A stretch of 64,000 nt of DNA, from NCBI RefSeq assembly GCF_023721755.1, contig NZ_JAMDLH010000001.1, forward strand, positions 744,001 to 808,000. The letters are read 5' to 3'. The stretch's first letter is position 1, and every line of letters starts with the position of its first letter. The stretch is from Pleomorphomonas sp. NRK KF1 (GTDB lineage: Bacteria > Pseudomonadota > Alphaproteobacteria > Rhizobiales > Pleomorphomonadaceae). Positions 16,506 to 24,821 of this stretch are shown piece after piece. The translations under genes were made by a program, and so were the position numbers. The notes under the pieces were generated by a model. It made no database searches. It was not told the origin of the DNA and saw only the letters and a list, made by a program, of their open reading frames with translations.

Positions 16506-18227
16506 TCAATTGCTGCTCTTGGCGGCCAGCAAGGCCTCGAGATAGTCGAGTACGGACTGCGCGGTGCTGATCGAGGCCTGCAGACGGGCATAGCGAACCG
16601 TCAGATTGTCCCTGTAGGTCTCGGCCCGGGACGTGATGTCGTCGATCTGGTCCTGATACTCGTCGTTCTTCTCGGTAAGGTTGGTGACGATCGTGGTCAG
16701 CGTGCCATCATCGGAGTTGATGGCATTTTCCACCAGGCTGTAGATTTGTTCCGCGATGCCCGAGGCTTGCGTGATGGTCACGGTCTGTGAGGTGTCGCCT
16801 GTGAACACCAGCGTATAGCCCTCGTAGGCAGTACCCTCCACGCCCTTGATGCGGGTTCCGGAAACGGTGAAAAGCCCTTCCACGCCGTCGACGGTTACCG
16901 ACGACAGGGCGCCACTGTCATCGACGGTGATTTCAAGCTCGAAGGTCGAGGGAGCGCTGGATCCCCGGTAGAGAACGCCGACATCGGTCGATGAACTCTC
17001 AAAGGTATAGGCGAACAACTGCTGGATAAGGTCCGGATCTTCGAGCAATACGTCGTCGAGCGTATCTTCGTCGTATTCGAGATAGTTGTTCTCGTCGAAG
17101 CTCAGCCCGATGGCCGACAGCGATGCCTCATCGAGCGAGAAGGTCAGGGCCGAGCCGATCTGCTGGTTGATGCTGCGGATGGTCGCATCGCCGAACAGCA
17201 CGGAGTCGGATGACGCGCCGCCACTCGACGACACCTGCTGCTGCGAGATCGCCCATTCGCGATAGGCATTGTAGGCATCGACGAAGGTGGTGACGGCCGT
17301 CTTGATGTCGGAGAGGTTCTGCCCGATTTCGACGGTGATCGACTCTCCCTCGCCGGTGGTGGAATAGAGATAGAACGTCACGCCATCGATGACATCGTCG
17401 ATGTCGTTGGTCGAGCGGGTGATCGACACGCCGTCGACGGTGAAAATGGCGTCTTGTGCCACTTGCAGTTCGTCGGTGAATGCGCCCTCCCCGTCGATGA
17501 GCCCGAGGCTCTGCAGAACGCCATCGGCATCTCCGACCGTGATCGTCTCACCGGTCTCGGAACTCGTGAGAATGAGCTGATAGGACGAGTCGGAAACCTT
17601 GAGCACGGTCGCCTTGACGCCGCTGGTGCTGCTTTCGTCGTTGATGGCTGCCGCGATATCGGACAGCGACATGTCTTCCGTAACCTCCACGCTAACGGAG
17701 GTTCCTCCCTCGACGCCAAGCGTGAAACTGCCCGAAAGCGACAGATCGTCGCTCGAGGAAGCGTAGCTGCTGGTGGCGACCTTGTGAGACGTCGCCAATT
17801 GCTGAACGGTGATCGAGTAACTGCCCGTCTCGGCGCCCGCCTCGGCAGAGACCGACAAGGTGGAGTCGGTATCGACGCCTCCGACAGCGGTCAAATAAGC
17901 GGTTCGCTCCTGAAAAACGTCATCGTCGCTGCCTGATGAATCGGTAGCCGCGCGCAGCGCCGAAGACGCGTCCTGCAAGGTCGCAAGAAGATCGGCCGCG
18001 TCTTCGTAAGCGGCGATCTTGGTCTCGTTGTTGGTGATTTTCGTTTCGTAGGTATCGGCCGTCGCCAGCTTGGCTTGGTAGAGCTCCTCGATGAGACCGT
18101 CCCAATCGATCGAAGAGGTGTCGGTGGAAGCATAATCGGTCGAGGTCGTGCCATCGCTCGACGTGGTCGTGCTGGTCGCAGTCGTCGAACTAGTCGAGCT
18201 GGTCGTGGCGCTGGTGACCGAGGACAT
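16506..18227 (-). CDS. fliD: Flagellar filament cap protein FliD (HAP2)
   Basis: FliD forms the cap under which flagellin folds into the filament. The 573-residue product has the N-terminal D0 segment (IDWDGLIEELYQAKLATADT), central flagellin-IN type repeats (DMSLSDIAAAINDESSTSGV and DADGVLQSLGL), and a C-terminal coiled-coil (NEKNDEYQDQIDDITSRAET-like helix ending DYLEALLAAKSS). The first 45 residues are almost all Ser, Thr, Asp and Ala. The ATG at 18227 has GGAGAG three bases upstream. It follows the flagellin gene after an 89-base gap holding a strong hairpin. Confidence 0.92.
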   Translation of the reverse strand: MSSVTSATTSSTSSTTATSTTTSSDGTTSTDYASTDTSSIDWDGLIEELYQAKLATADTYETKITNNETKIAAYEDAADLLATLQDASSALRAATDSSGSDDDVFQERTAYLTAVGGVDTDSTLSVSAEAGAETGSYSITVQQLATSHKVATSSYASSSDDLSLSGSFTLGVEGGTSVSVEVTEDMSLSDIAAAINDESSTSGVKATVLKVSDSSYQLILTSSETGETITVGDADGVLQSLGLIDGEGAFTDELQVAQDAIFTVDGVSITRSTNDIDDVIDGVTFYLYSTTGEGESITVEIGQNLSDIKTAVTTFVDAYNAYREWAISQQQVSSSGGASSDSVLFGDATIRSINQQIGSALTFSLDEASLSAIGLSFDENNYLEYDEDTLDDVLLEDPDLIQQLFAYTFESSSTDVGVLYRGSSAPSTFELEITVDDSGALSSVTVDGVEGLFTVSGTRIKGVEGTAYEGYTLVFTGDTSQTVTITQASGIAEQIYSLVENAINSDDGTLTTIVTNLTEKNDEYQDQIDDITSRAETYRDNLTVRYARLQASISTAQSVLDYLEALLAAKSSN

Positions 18228-18269
18228 GATCTCTCCTTCGCCGCTTCGCACGGAAGCGACGCTGTTGAT

Positions 18270-18298
18270 GCGGGCGGCGCATCATCCGCGCCGCCCGC
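18270..18298 (-). terminator. Strong hairpin between flagellin and fliD, probable attenuator
   Basis: An 11-bp perfect inverted repeat, GCGGGCGGCGC at 18270-18280 and GCGCCGCCCGC at 18288-18298, has a 7-base loop. It sits directly after the flagellin stop in the direction of transcription. No T run follows, so it more likely stabilises the abundant flagellin message or lowers read-through to fliD than terminates fully. Confidence 0.55.
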
Positions 18299-18316
18299 CT
18301 TTCATGCCGCCGAAGC

Positions 18317-19627
18317 TTACTGAAGCAGCTTCAGGAGATTCTGCGTCATGTCGTTGGCCGAGGAGGCGGCGGCAACGGCCGCCTGCACCTTCACCTCCGC
18401 CGACGCGAGCTTGGCTTCCTCGGAGGCGACATCGACGTCGGTGATCGCGGAGTTGGCGGCCGACAGGTTTTCGATGGAGGTCGCGATCGACTCCGAAGAG
18501 AACTCGAAGCGGCTTTCCTGGGCGCCGATGCTGGCCCGGGCAGCCGACACCTTGTCGATGGCGGCGTCGATGGCTTCCAGGGCGGTGGTGGCATTGTCCT
18601 GCGTGGTGACGTCGATGTTGGACGTACCGGACCCCACCGTCGAGATCGTCGACTGCGACGAGTCGGAGGTGAAGCCGAGCGCCTTCAGCACACCGTCCGC
18701 GTCGGCGGCAACCGTTCCGTCGGCATCAGCATCGAAGGTCGTGCCGGTGGTGGCGGTCGTGTTGACTCCGATGGACAGGGCGCTGGAAGAGCCGGTCGCC
18801 TCGGACGAGTTGGAGACGGTGAGCGTGCCGTTGCTGTAGGACATCGACACATTGGCTGCCGTCAGCGCCGCCGTCGTCGTCGTATCGGTGGTCAGGAAAT
18901 CGCCGATCTCTTCGCCAGTCAGCACGCCATCGCCGTCGGTATCCGCCGAGGCACCGAGCGTGACATCGACCGACGTTGCGGTACCGGAATCGTCGGTCGA
19001 ACCGATGGTCAGCACGATCTGGGTCGCGCTTGTGCCCTGGCCGATACCGATGGAGACACTGGAGAGGTCGGCCGTGATGTCGTTCGCCGCCGAGGTGGAG
19101 AGATCGAGAGCGGAGGACGTCAGCTCGTCGATGGACACCTTGATGGTGTCATCGGCCGACGAACCGACGACAATCTCGGTGCCGCCCGCCGTGGTGTCGA
19201 AATCGGAGGTGCCGTCGAGCAGGCTCTCGCCGTTGAACCGGGTGCCGGTGGCGATGGTGTCGATCTGCTCGATCAGTTCCTGGAACTCGGCGTCGATGTA
19301 GGTCCGCTCGCTGTCGGTGACGGTACCCGAAGCCGACTGGGTGGCCAGCGTCTTCATGCGCTCGAGAATGTCGGAAATGTTGGAGGCGCCACCGTCGGCG
19401 GTCTGCAGCACCGAGACGGCCTGCGTGGCATTGGTCGCCGCCTGGTTCAGCGTGGCGATGTCGGACGAAATGCGCGTCGAAATGGCGAGACCGGCGGCAT
19501 CGTCGGCGGCCTGGGTTATGCGCGAACCGGACGCGAGCTTGGACAGCGATGCGGACTGATCGGCGGCGTTGATGTTGAGGTAACGGACGGCGGAGTTGGC
19601 GGCGGTGTTCGTGGAAATGACGGGCAT
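18317..19627 (-). CDS. fliC: Flagellin, with EF-hand-like calcium loops in the variable region
   Basis: The filament subunit, 436 residues. The conserved N-terminal D0/D1 helices (residues 1-150: NTAANSAVRYLNINAADQSA, KLASGSRITQAADDAAGLAI) and C-terminal helices (LSAANSAITDVDVASEEAKL, then ASSANDMTQNLLKLLQ) are intact. The variable centre contains DTDGDGVLTGEE at 229-240, an exact EF-hand loop (D1, D3, D5, G6, L8, E12). At 299-310 is DADADGTVAADA, which lacks the last ligand. The centre also resembles flagellin-IN repeats. The ATG at 19627 follows GAGGAA. Lysine is very rare. Confidence 0.95.
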   Translation of the reverse strand: MPVISTNTAANSAVRYLNINAADQSASLSKLASGSRITQAADDAAGLAISTRISSDIATLNQAATNATQAVSVLQTADGGASNISDILERMKTLATQSASGTVTDSERTYIDAEFQELIEQIDTIATGTRFNGESLLDGTSDFDTTAGGTEIVVGSSADDTIKVSIDELTSSALDLSTSAANDITADLSSVSIGIGQGTSATQIVLTIGSTDDSGTATSVDVTLGASADTDGDGVLTGEEIGDFLTTDTTTTAALTAANVSMSYSNGTLTVSNSSEATGSSSALSIGVNTTATTGTTFDADADGTVAADADGVLKALGFTSDSSQSTISTVGSGTSNIDVTTQDNATTALEAIDAAIDKVSAARASIGAQESRFEFSSESIATSIENLSAANSAITDVDVASEEAKLASAEVKVQAAVAAASSANDMTQNLLKLLQ

Positions 19628-19773
19628 GGCGCTCTGTTCCTCATCGGTGGATGACGTCCCGTCCCGCTGGGGAGGACGTCGGCGCGAGGCGTCATCGCCC
19701 CTCGCTTCGTGTCTTCAACGGATGAGCGGGAGCCAACCCGGCGCTTTTTGTTCCTCGGGCCGTGATTTTATGG

Positions 19774-20427
19774 TTAATTTTGGGTAAACGACTGACGAAT
19801 ATCATCTTCTGCCCGCGCGAGATGCTTGCGAAGCTGCTGCCGTCCGCGCTTGAGAAGGGACTCGACGGCCATCACCGTCGTTTCCATCACCTCTGCGATC
19901 TCGGCGTTCGACATGGCCTCGTGATAGCTGAGAATGACGGCGACGCGCTGCTGGTCCGGCAGGCGGGACAGTGCCGCTTCCAGGAGACTGGTCATGGACG
20001 CGCGATGGAGCCGCGTCAGCGCGTCCTCGCTGTCGTCGGCCACCTCCGGGGCTGTTTCGATGTCATCCATGGCCGGCTTGCGCCTGAGATCGATGCACCG
20101 GTTGGTGATCACCCGATAGAGCCAGGTGGAGAACTTGGCTCGCCCGATCTCCATCCGCTTCCGATGCGTCCAGAGCTTGAGGAAGCTGTCCTGGACCACG
20201 TCCTCGGCATCGTCGGAGTTCTTGAGAATACGCAGCGCCAGCGCGAAACCGCGATCGGCATGGCGCTCCACCAGGAGAGCGAACGCTTCGCGGTCATCGG
20301 CCGCGATGCGCTCGAGAAGAAGATCATCCTCACTGCGAGCCGATGTCGCCGGATCGCCCTTCGCCAAGGCCCGAGCCACGAACGGTAACGGAGCCGTAGC
20401 GCCAAACGAACTTGCTGCAGCCATCAT
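19774..20427 (-). CDS. ECF-family RNA polymerase sigma factor
   Basis: A 217-residue sigma-70 family protein with region 2 (FALLVERHADRGFALALRIL followed by NSDDAEDVVQDSFLKLW) and region 4 (LPDQQRVAVILSYHEAMSNA then EIAEVMETTVMAVESLLKRG). It has no region 1 or 3, so it belongs to the extracytoplasmic-function class. It lies 146 bases upstream of the flagellin gene in the same direction and is the first gene of the flagellar cassette, which points to a role in transcribing it. No anti-sigma gene adjoins it. Two adjacent ATGs (20427 and 20424) could start it. Confidence 0.9.
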   Translation of the reverse strand: MMAAASSFGATAPLPFVARALAKGDPATSARSEDDLLLERIAADDREAFALLVERHADRGFALALRILKNSDDAEDVVQDSFLKLWTHRKRMEIGRAKFSTWLYRVITNRCIDLRRKPAMDDIETAPEVADDSEDALTRLHRASMTSLLEAALSRLPDQQRVAVILSYHEAMSNAEIAEVMETTVMAVESLLKRGRQQLRKHLARAEDDIRQSFTQN

Positions 20428-20964
20428 CGCACACCCCTACCCCTACACATCACCCGGTTGAAACGCCCCTCTTGAACTTTGTACGAAGCAACAGAGAAAT
20501 TCAGGCGCACAAAAAACGAGAATTCGTGGAGAATTATAAGTATAGGCAAATGCTTCCTATCGATTACGGCAAGTTATTCCGCAAGGAAAAAACTGCCGGG
20601 TAGCTATTGCCTACTACCAACACCACAGAAACCCGGTTTTCCGTCCTTTCCCCACAAGATCGCTTTCAAAATGCAATTGAGGCCAGCATCAACGCCGTCT
20701 TCGGAGACAGACGCTGCAAGCCCCATGCTATTTTTCTGATTTTTATCAGTTTTTACAATAAGTTACATACCGTTGCAGTCGGCAACGAACACAGGCAGAT
20801 CTTGCCCATGACGAGGCCGCAGGCGCCATCCTGGAAAGGATGACGGCGCAACCATGCGAGACGGATGCCCGCAAAACGAACTGGGAACTTCTCGCCGGGT
20901 CAGCCGGCAAGAACGCGCCTGGAGCGCTCGCGGGCCAGGTTGTGAGATAATCTGACCGGCAGAG
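20428..20964. other. 537-base intergenic region upstream of the ECF sigma gene
   Basis: This holds the sigma-gene promoter and the 3' flank of the Nudix gene. The stretch 20470-20770 is notably AT-rich compared with the rest of the window. Several short open frames occur on the plus strand, but none has a good ribosome site or recognisable sequence. I see no RNA gene or mobile-element end. Confidence 0.6.
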
Positions 20965-21393
20965 TTAGGCTCTGAATGACTGGAGAATGAAGGCAAGCCC
21001 CGGCTCGTCGACGACGATGGCGGCATCCTCGCGGCTCATCCATTTCCGCTGCCGCTCCTGACGCTCGGGCCAGTCGGCAAGGTTCTCCGTAACCTCAAGG
21101 CTGTAGACGTCCACGTCGACCAGCGTGAAACAGTCCTCGAGGCGCTTCCAGTACCGATAGCTGCCGATGGGTGCCTTGGACGGCGTCCCGATCACGCCGG
21201 CCTCTTCCATCGCTTCGATCGCCGCCGCCTTGCGGTCGCTCTTGCCCTTCATGCGCCATCCCTTGGGGATCAGTGGACGATGCGTTTCGCGCGAGGAGAC
21301 GAGCAGCACCGACACGTCGCCATCCGCCGTCCGCCGGAACGGCAGGGCTGCGACCTGATGCTGAACTTTCTCCTTGGCGATTGCCTTGCCCAT
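20965..21393 (-). CDS. Nudix hydrolase, diphosphoinositol-polyphosphate phosphohydrolase-like
   Basis: A 142-residue single-domain Nudix protein. The box is GWRMKGKSDRKAAAIEAMEE followed by AGV: the three metal-binding glutamates of EUxEE are kept, but the first Glu is Lys and the Arg is Ile. The preceding LIPKG and the AA-IEA-EEAGV pattern resemble the DIPP-type Nudix group seen in rhizobia, where the box is often relaxed. The start is probably ATG at 21393 (MGKAIAKEK); an in-frame GTG at 21417 would add eight residues. The substrate is unknown. Confidence 0.85.
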   Translation of the reverse strand: MGKAIAKEKVQHQVAALPFRRTADGDVSVLLVSSRETHRPLIPKGWRMKGKSDRKAAAIEAMEEAGVIGTPSKAPIGSYRYWKRLEDCFTLVDVDVYSLEVTENLADWPERQERQRKWMSREDAAIVVDEPGLAFILQSFRA

Positions 21394-21624
21394 GATTTCC
21401 CAATGACGAATGCGCACGAGCCGTCACCGACTCATTCTTAGTCAACTAGATTATCGTCAGAAAGTTTCCAGTCCGTAGAGAAACGAGACCACGAGCAAGA
21501 CCGCTCCTACGCATTTCGTCTGGTGTGAGGCACATTGGTCATTTCAATGCCGGTCATCGACACGCCGCAATTGCCCGTACACTGTCCTTTTCGTCAATCT
21601 CAGTTGCGGAGGGAAACTCCGACC

Positions 21625-22173
21625 ATGTCATTTACATCTATCGACGCGCTCACCGCTCTTATCGTCATTGATCTACAGAAAGGTATTGCCAAACTGCCGC
21701 CGCAAGATCTGGCGGTGCCGGCAATCGGCAACGCCGTCAGGCTGATCGAAGCATTTCGTGCGCTTGGACAACCAGTTGTTCTGGTCAACGTTCTCGGCGG
21801 TGCGCCGGGTCGAACCGACAGGAAGCCGAGCGGCGACCGACCGGACGACTGGGCGGAACTGCTTCCCGAACTCGGCCAAGCGCCCGATGATATTCGCGTC
21901 AGCAAGAAGACCTGGGGCGCTTTCACCGGCACCGACCTCGATGAGCGCCTGCGTGATCTCGGCGTCACCGGTGTCGTCGTTTGCGGAATCGCCACCAGCC
22001 GTGGCGTGGAATCGACGGCCCGCTTTGCCCACGAGCTTGGGTACAACGTTGCCCTGCCCGTCGACGCCATGGCCGACGCCAATCCGGAGGCGCACAAGCG
22101 CAGCGTCGAACTGACGTTCCCGTGGATTGCCGAAACCGGCACCACCGACGAACTGATCGCCTTGCTGAAGTAA
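21625..22173 (+). CDS. Isochorismatase-fold hydrolase lacking the catalytic cysteine
   Basis: A 182-residue isochorismatase-like protein: VIDLQKG carries the conserved Asp and VSKKTWGAF the Lys. In the segment VVCGIATSRGVESTARFAHE the position that is Cys in amidases of this fold (T-x-x-C-V) is Gly. True isochorismatases such as PhzD also lack that Cys, so the enzyme may be active by that route or act on another vinyl ether. The ATG at 21625 follows GGAGGG 11 bases upstream. It is divergent from the Nudix gene and ends two bases before the convergent M20 gene. Confidence 0.82.
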   Translation: MSFTSIDALTALIVIDLQKGIAKLPPQDLAVPAIGNAVRLIEAFRALGQPVVLVNVLGGAPGRTDRKPSGDRPDDWAELLPELGQAPDDIRVSKKTWGAFTGTDLDERLRDLGVTGVVVCGIATSRGVESTARFAHELGYNVALPVDAMADANPEAHKRSVELTFPWIAETGTTDELIALLK

Positions 22174-22175
22174 AA

Positions 22176-23324
22176 TCAGGCGAAGAAACGCCGCGCCAGC
22201 GCATGCAGGAAGACGGGGCCGCGTTCGAGCAGTGCATCGTTGAAGTCGTAGCGGCTGTTGTGCAGCCCCGCGCTGTCGCCGTTGCCGAGGAACAGATAGG
22301 CGCCCTTCACCTTCTCCAGCATAAAGGCGAAATCCTCGCTGCCCATCATCGGTCGGTCGAGCGGCTCGAAGGCGTCATCGCCGAAGGTATCGCGGATCAC
22401 CCCAGCCGCCAGACCGACCGCGGCGGCGTCATTCATGGTGACCGGGTATCCGACCTGCCAGTCGATGCGCACCTCGGCGCCGAAGCTCTCCGCCTGGAGA
22501 CGGGCGATGTCCTCGAACCGCCGGCAAAGCTTGGATCGCACATCGGGATCGGTGGCGCGCAGGCTGATCTCCAGCACCGCCTCGTCGGGAATGACATTGC
22601 AGGCCGAACCGGCATGGAAGGCGCCGACGGTGATGACGCCGGCCTCCTGCGGCGGCACGTTGCGCGATACCGCCGTCTGCAGCGCCATGACGATGCTGGA
22701 CGCAGCCACGATCGGATCGACCGTATCCTCAGGGCGAGCGCCATGACCGCCGGTTCCCCGCACCGTCAGCGTCGCCGCGTCGATCGCCGCCATCATGGCG
22801 CCAGGACGAGCGGAGAAGCGACCGGTTGCAAGGCCGGGGTAGTTGTGAAGCGCGAAGACCGCCTCGCACGGGAAGCGCTCGAACAGCCCCTCTTCGATCA
22901 TGCGCGCGGCGCCACCGGCCGTTTCCTCGGCCGGTTGGAAGATGAAATGCACCTTGCCCCGAAAGTCGTCGTCGTGCAGAAGGCGGAAGGCGGCGCCGAT
23001 CAGCATCGTCGTGTGGCCGTCGTGACCACAGGCATGCATCATGCCCGGTATCCGGCTCGCATAGACTGCACCCGTCTCCTCGACGATCGGCAGACCGTCC
23101 ATGTCGGCTCTGAGGCCTATCGCCCTATCGCCGCCCCGGTCGAGCGTCGCCACGAACCCAGTGGCGGCAAGACCGCGCGTCACGGTCAGCCCCCAGCCTT
23201 CCATGAGGTCGGCGACGAGGGCGGAGGTTTGCCTCTCCTCGTAACCGGTCTCCGGCATCTGGTGCAGGCGGCGGCGAATGTCGACAAGCTCCGGCAAAAA
23301 AGCCTGGAAGACGGATTCGTCCAT
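22176..23324 (-). CDS. M20-family amidohydrolase (hippurate/N-acyl-amino-acid hydrolase type)
   Basis: A 382-residue cytoplasmic metallopeptidase-like hydrolase. Metal-site motifs of the M20D group are visible: RADMDGLP, MMHACGHDGHTTMLIG, FQPAEETAGGAARMIEEG, and GSEDFAFML near the end. Such enzymes free amino acids from N-acyl or N-carbamoyl conjugates. It is the last gene of the leftward amino-acid uptake operon, four bases after the permease gene, so it probably processes what the transporter brings in. The exact substrate is not readable from sequence. Confidence 0.9.
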   Translation of the reverse strand: MDESVFQAFLPELVDIRRRLHQMPETGYEERQTSALVADLMEGWGLTVTRGLAATGFVATLDRGGDRAIGLRADMDGLPIVEETGAVYASRIPGMMHACGHDGHTTMLIGAAFRLLHDDDFRGKVHFIFQPAEETAGGAARMIEEGLFERFPCEAVFALHNYPGLATGRFSARPGAMMAAIDAATLTVRGTGGHGARPEDTVDPIVAASSIVMALQTAVSRNVPPQEAGVITVGAFHAGSACNVIPDEAVLEISLRATDPDVRSKLCRRFEDIARLQAESFGAEVRIDWQVGYPVTMNDAAAVGLAAGVIRDTFGDDAFEPLDRPMMGSEDFAFMLEKVKGAYLFLGNGDSAGLHNSRYDFNDALLERGPVFLHALARRFFA

Positions 23325-23328
23325 GGTA

Positions 23329-24042
23329 TCAGCCCTGTTGCGGTCGCGCCGGCTGGCGATAGAGCGTCATGCGACGCTCGACCTCGGCCATGACACGCGT
23401 CAACACGACGACCACGGCGAAATAAAGAAGTCCGGCGGCGATCAACGGCTCGAAGATCAGCAGCGACTGGCGCTGCAACATGCGCGCCGTGCCCATCATT
23501 TCCATGATGGTGATGGTCGAAGCGAGCGACGTCGACTTCAGGAGAATGATGACGTCGGAGGTCAGCACCGGCAGGCAGAGCCGCAGCGCCTGGGGCAGCG
23601 TGACGCGCCTGAGGATCGTGAAGGGGCGCATGCCCACCGCCACTGCGGCCTCCGTCTGCCCCTTGGGCACGGCGAGGATGGCGCCGCGGATCACCTCGGC
23701 ATTGTAGGCGGCCTGGTTGAGCGACAATGCGAACACCGCGTACCACAGGCCGTCGCGCAGATAGGGCCACAGGAAGGAATGGCGGATGAAGGTACCCGGC
23801 AGCACCTGCCCCAGCCCGTAATAGATCAGATAGAGCTGAACCAGAAGCGGCGTGCCGCGAAAGGCGAAGGTAAATGCCTTGGCCGGCCAGGCCGACGTCC
23901 GTCGGCCGTAGACCATGGCCACCGCGACGAGAGTGCCCATCAGCAGGCCGAAGACGACGCCGGTCACCGTCAGGAACAGCGTCAGAGGCATGGCCGCAAT
24001 GAGCGGCGGCAAGAACGAGACGACGTGAGCGATCGATTCCAT
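23329..24042 (-). CDS. Polar amino-acid ABC transporter permease (HisM-like)
   Basis: A 237-residue inner-membrane permease with about five hydrophobic helices. The EAA loop for ATPase contact is EVIRGAILAVPKGQTEAAVA followed by VGMRPF. The N-terminal LTLFLTVTGVVFGLLMGTLV and RGTPLLVQLYLIYYG are typical of the His/Arg/Lys/ornithine family. Its start overlaps the stop of the partner permease by one base, so the pair is translationally coupled. No matching ATPase gene is in the window. Confidence 0.9.
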   Translation of the reverse strand: MESIAHVVSFLPPLIAAMPLTLFLTVTGVVFGLLMGTLVAVAMVYGRRTSAWPAKAFTFAFRGTPLLVQLYLIYYGLGQVLPGTFIRHSFLWPYLRDGLWYAVFALSLNQAAYNAEVIRGAILAVPKGQTEAAVAVGMRPFTILRRVTLPQALRLCLPVLTSDVIILLKSTSLASTITIMEMMGTARMLQRQSLLIFEPLIAAGLLYFAVVVVLTRVMAEVERRMTLYRQPARPQQG

Positions 24043-24755
24043 CAGCGGTAGCCCCGCGAGAAACGCCGCTCGATGCGGGAAATCGCCCAGACGGACACCG
24101 CCGTGATCATCAGGAACAGCACGGCGGTGATGCCGTAGAAGAAGATGTACTGGCGCGTGCCGGCCGCCGCCCGATAACCGACGTAGAGAAGATCGTTGAA
24201 GGCGCCGAGAACCGAGATGATGGCGCTTTCCTTGGTCATCTCCAGCCAGAGATTGCCCATGCCGGGAATGGCGTGGCGGATCATCTGCGGCGCGACGATG
24301 CGGACGAGGATGAGCCCCCGATGCATGCCGAGCGCCAGCCCCGCCTCGATCTGCCCCAAGGGAACCGCAAGATAGGCGGCGCGCAGCACTTCGGCCATGA
24401 AGGCACCGGACACGAAGGCCAGCGCCACCACGGCCGCCCAGAACGGACTGACCTGGAAGGAGTCGTCGGCAAGGCCAAACCCCTTCACCAGCCGCTCGAT
24501 GCCCGACGCGATGGAGAAGTAGAGAAGCAGGATGACGAGGAGTTCCGGCAGGGCCCGCACCACGGTGGTGTAGACGCCGGCAATGAAGCGAACGGCGCGC
24601 CAGGACGACTGCTTGCCAATGGCGCAGACGGCGCCGAACACCAGGGCGATCAGGTAGGCCGATATCGACACCTTGAGCGTGGTGACGATGCCCCAGAAGA
24701 GATCGTCGCTCCAGCCAGTGTCACCCCAGCTGAGCAGTGAAAGAGTTCCGTCCAT
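24042..24755 (-). CDS. Polar amino-acid ABC transporter permease (HisQ-like)
   Basis: A 237-residue permease, the second half of the membrane channel. It has TTLKVSISAYLIALVFGAV, RALPELLVILLLYFS, and the EAA loop EVLRAAYLAVPLGQIEAGLA followed by LGMHRG. I chose ATG at 24755 (MDGTLSLL); a GTG at 24779 with AGAGG upstream would add eight residues. It is separated from the binding-protein gene by a short hairpin-containing spacer. Confidence 0.9.
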   Translation of the reverse strand: MDGTLSLLSWGDTGWSDDLFWGIVTTLKVSISAYLIALVFGAVCAIGKQSSWRAVRFIAGVYTTVVRALPELLVILLLYFSIASGIERLVKGFGLADDSFQVSPFWAAVVALAFVSGAFMAEVLRAAYLAVPLGQIEAGLALGMHRGLILVRIVAPQMIRHAIPGMGNLWLEMTKESAIISVLGAFNDLLYVGYRAAAGTRQYIFFYGITAVLFLMITAVSVWAISRIERRFSRGYR

Positions 24756-24778
24756 CGCGTCATCCGAAAGAAAAACCA

Positions 24779-24805
24779 CCGCCGGACCTCTAGGGGAACC
24801 GGCGG
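24779..24805 (-). terminator. Weak intercistronic hairpin between binding protein and permease genes
   Basis: CCGCCGG at 24779-24785 and CCGGCGG at 24799-24805 can pair around a 13-base loop that has extra internal complementarity. It lies between the binding-protein stop and the permease start, the usual place for hairpins that keep the binding-protein message more abundant than the permease message. No T run follows. Confidence 0.35.
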
Positions 24806-24821
24806 CGGCGGAACCTGGGGC

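Noticed and set aside
19628-19773. Sigma-28, sigma-54 or ECF promoter before flagellin
   Set aside because: No TAAA-N15-GCCGATAA or GG-N10-GC match on the minus strand. A GGAAC at 19750-19754 has no matching -10 at 16-17 bases.
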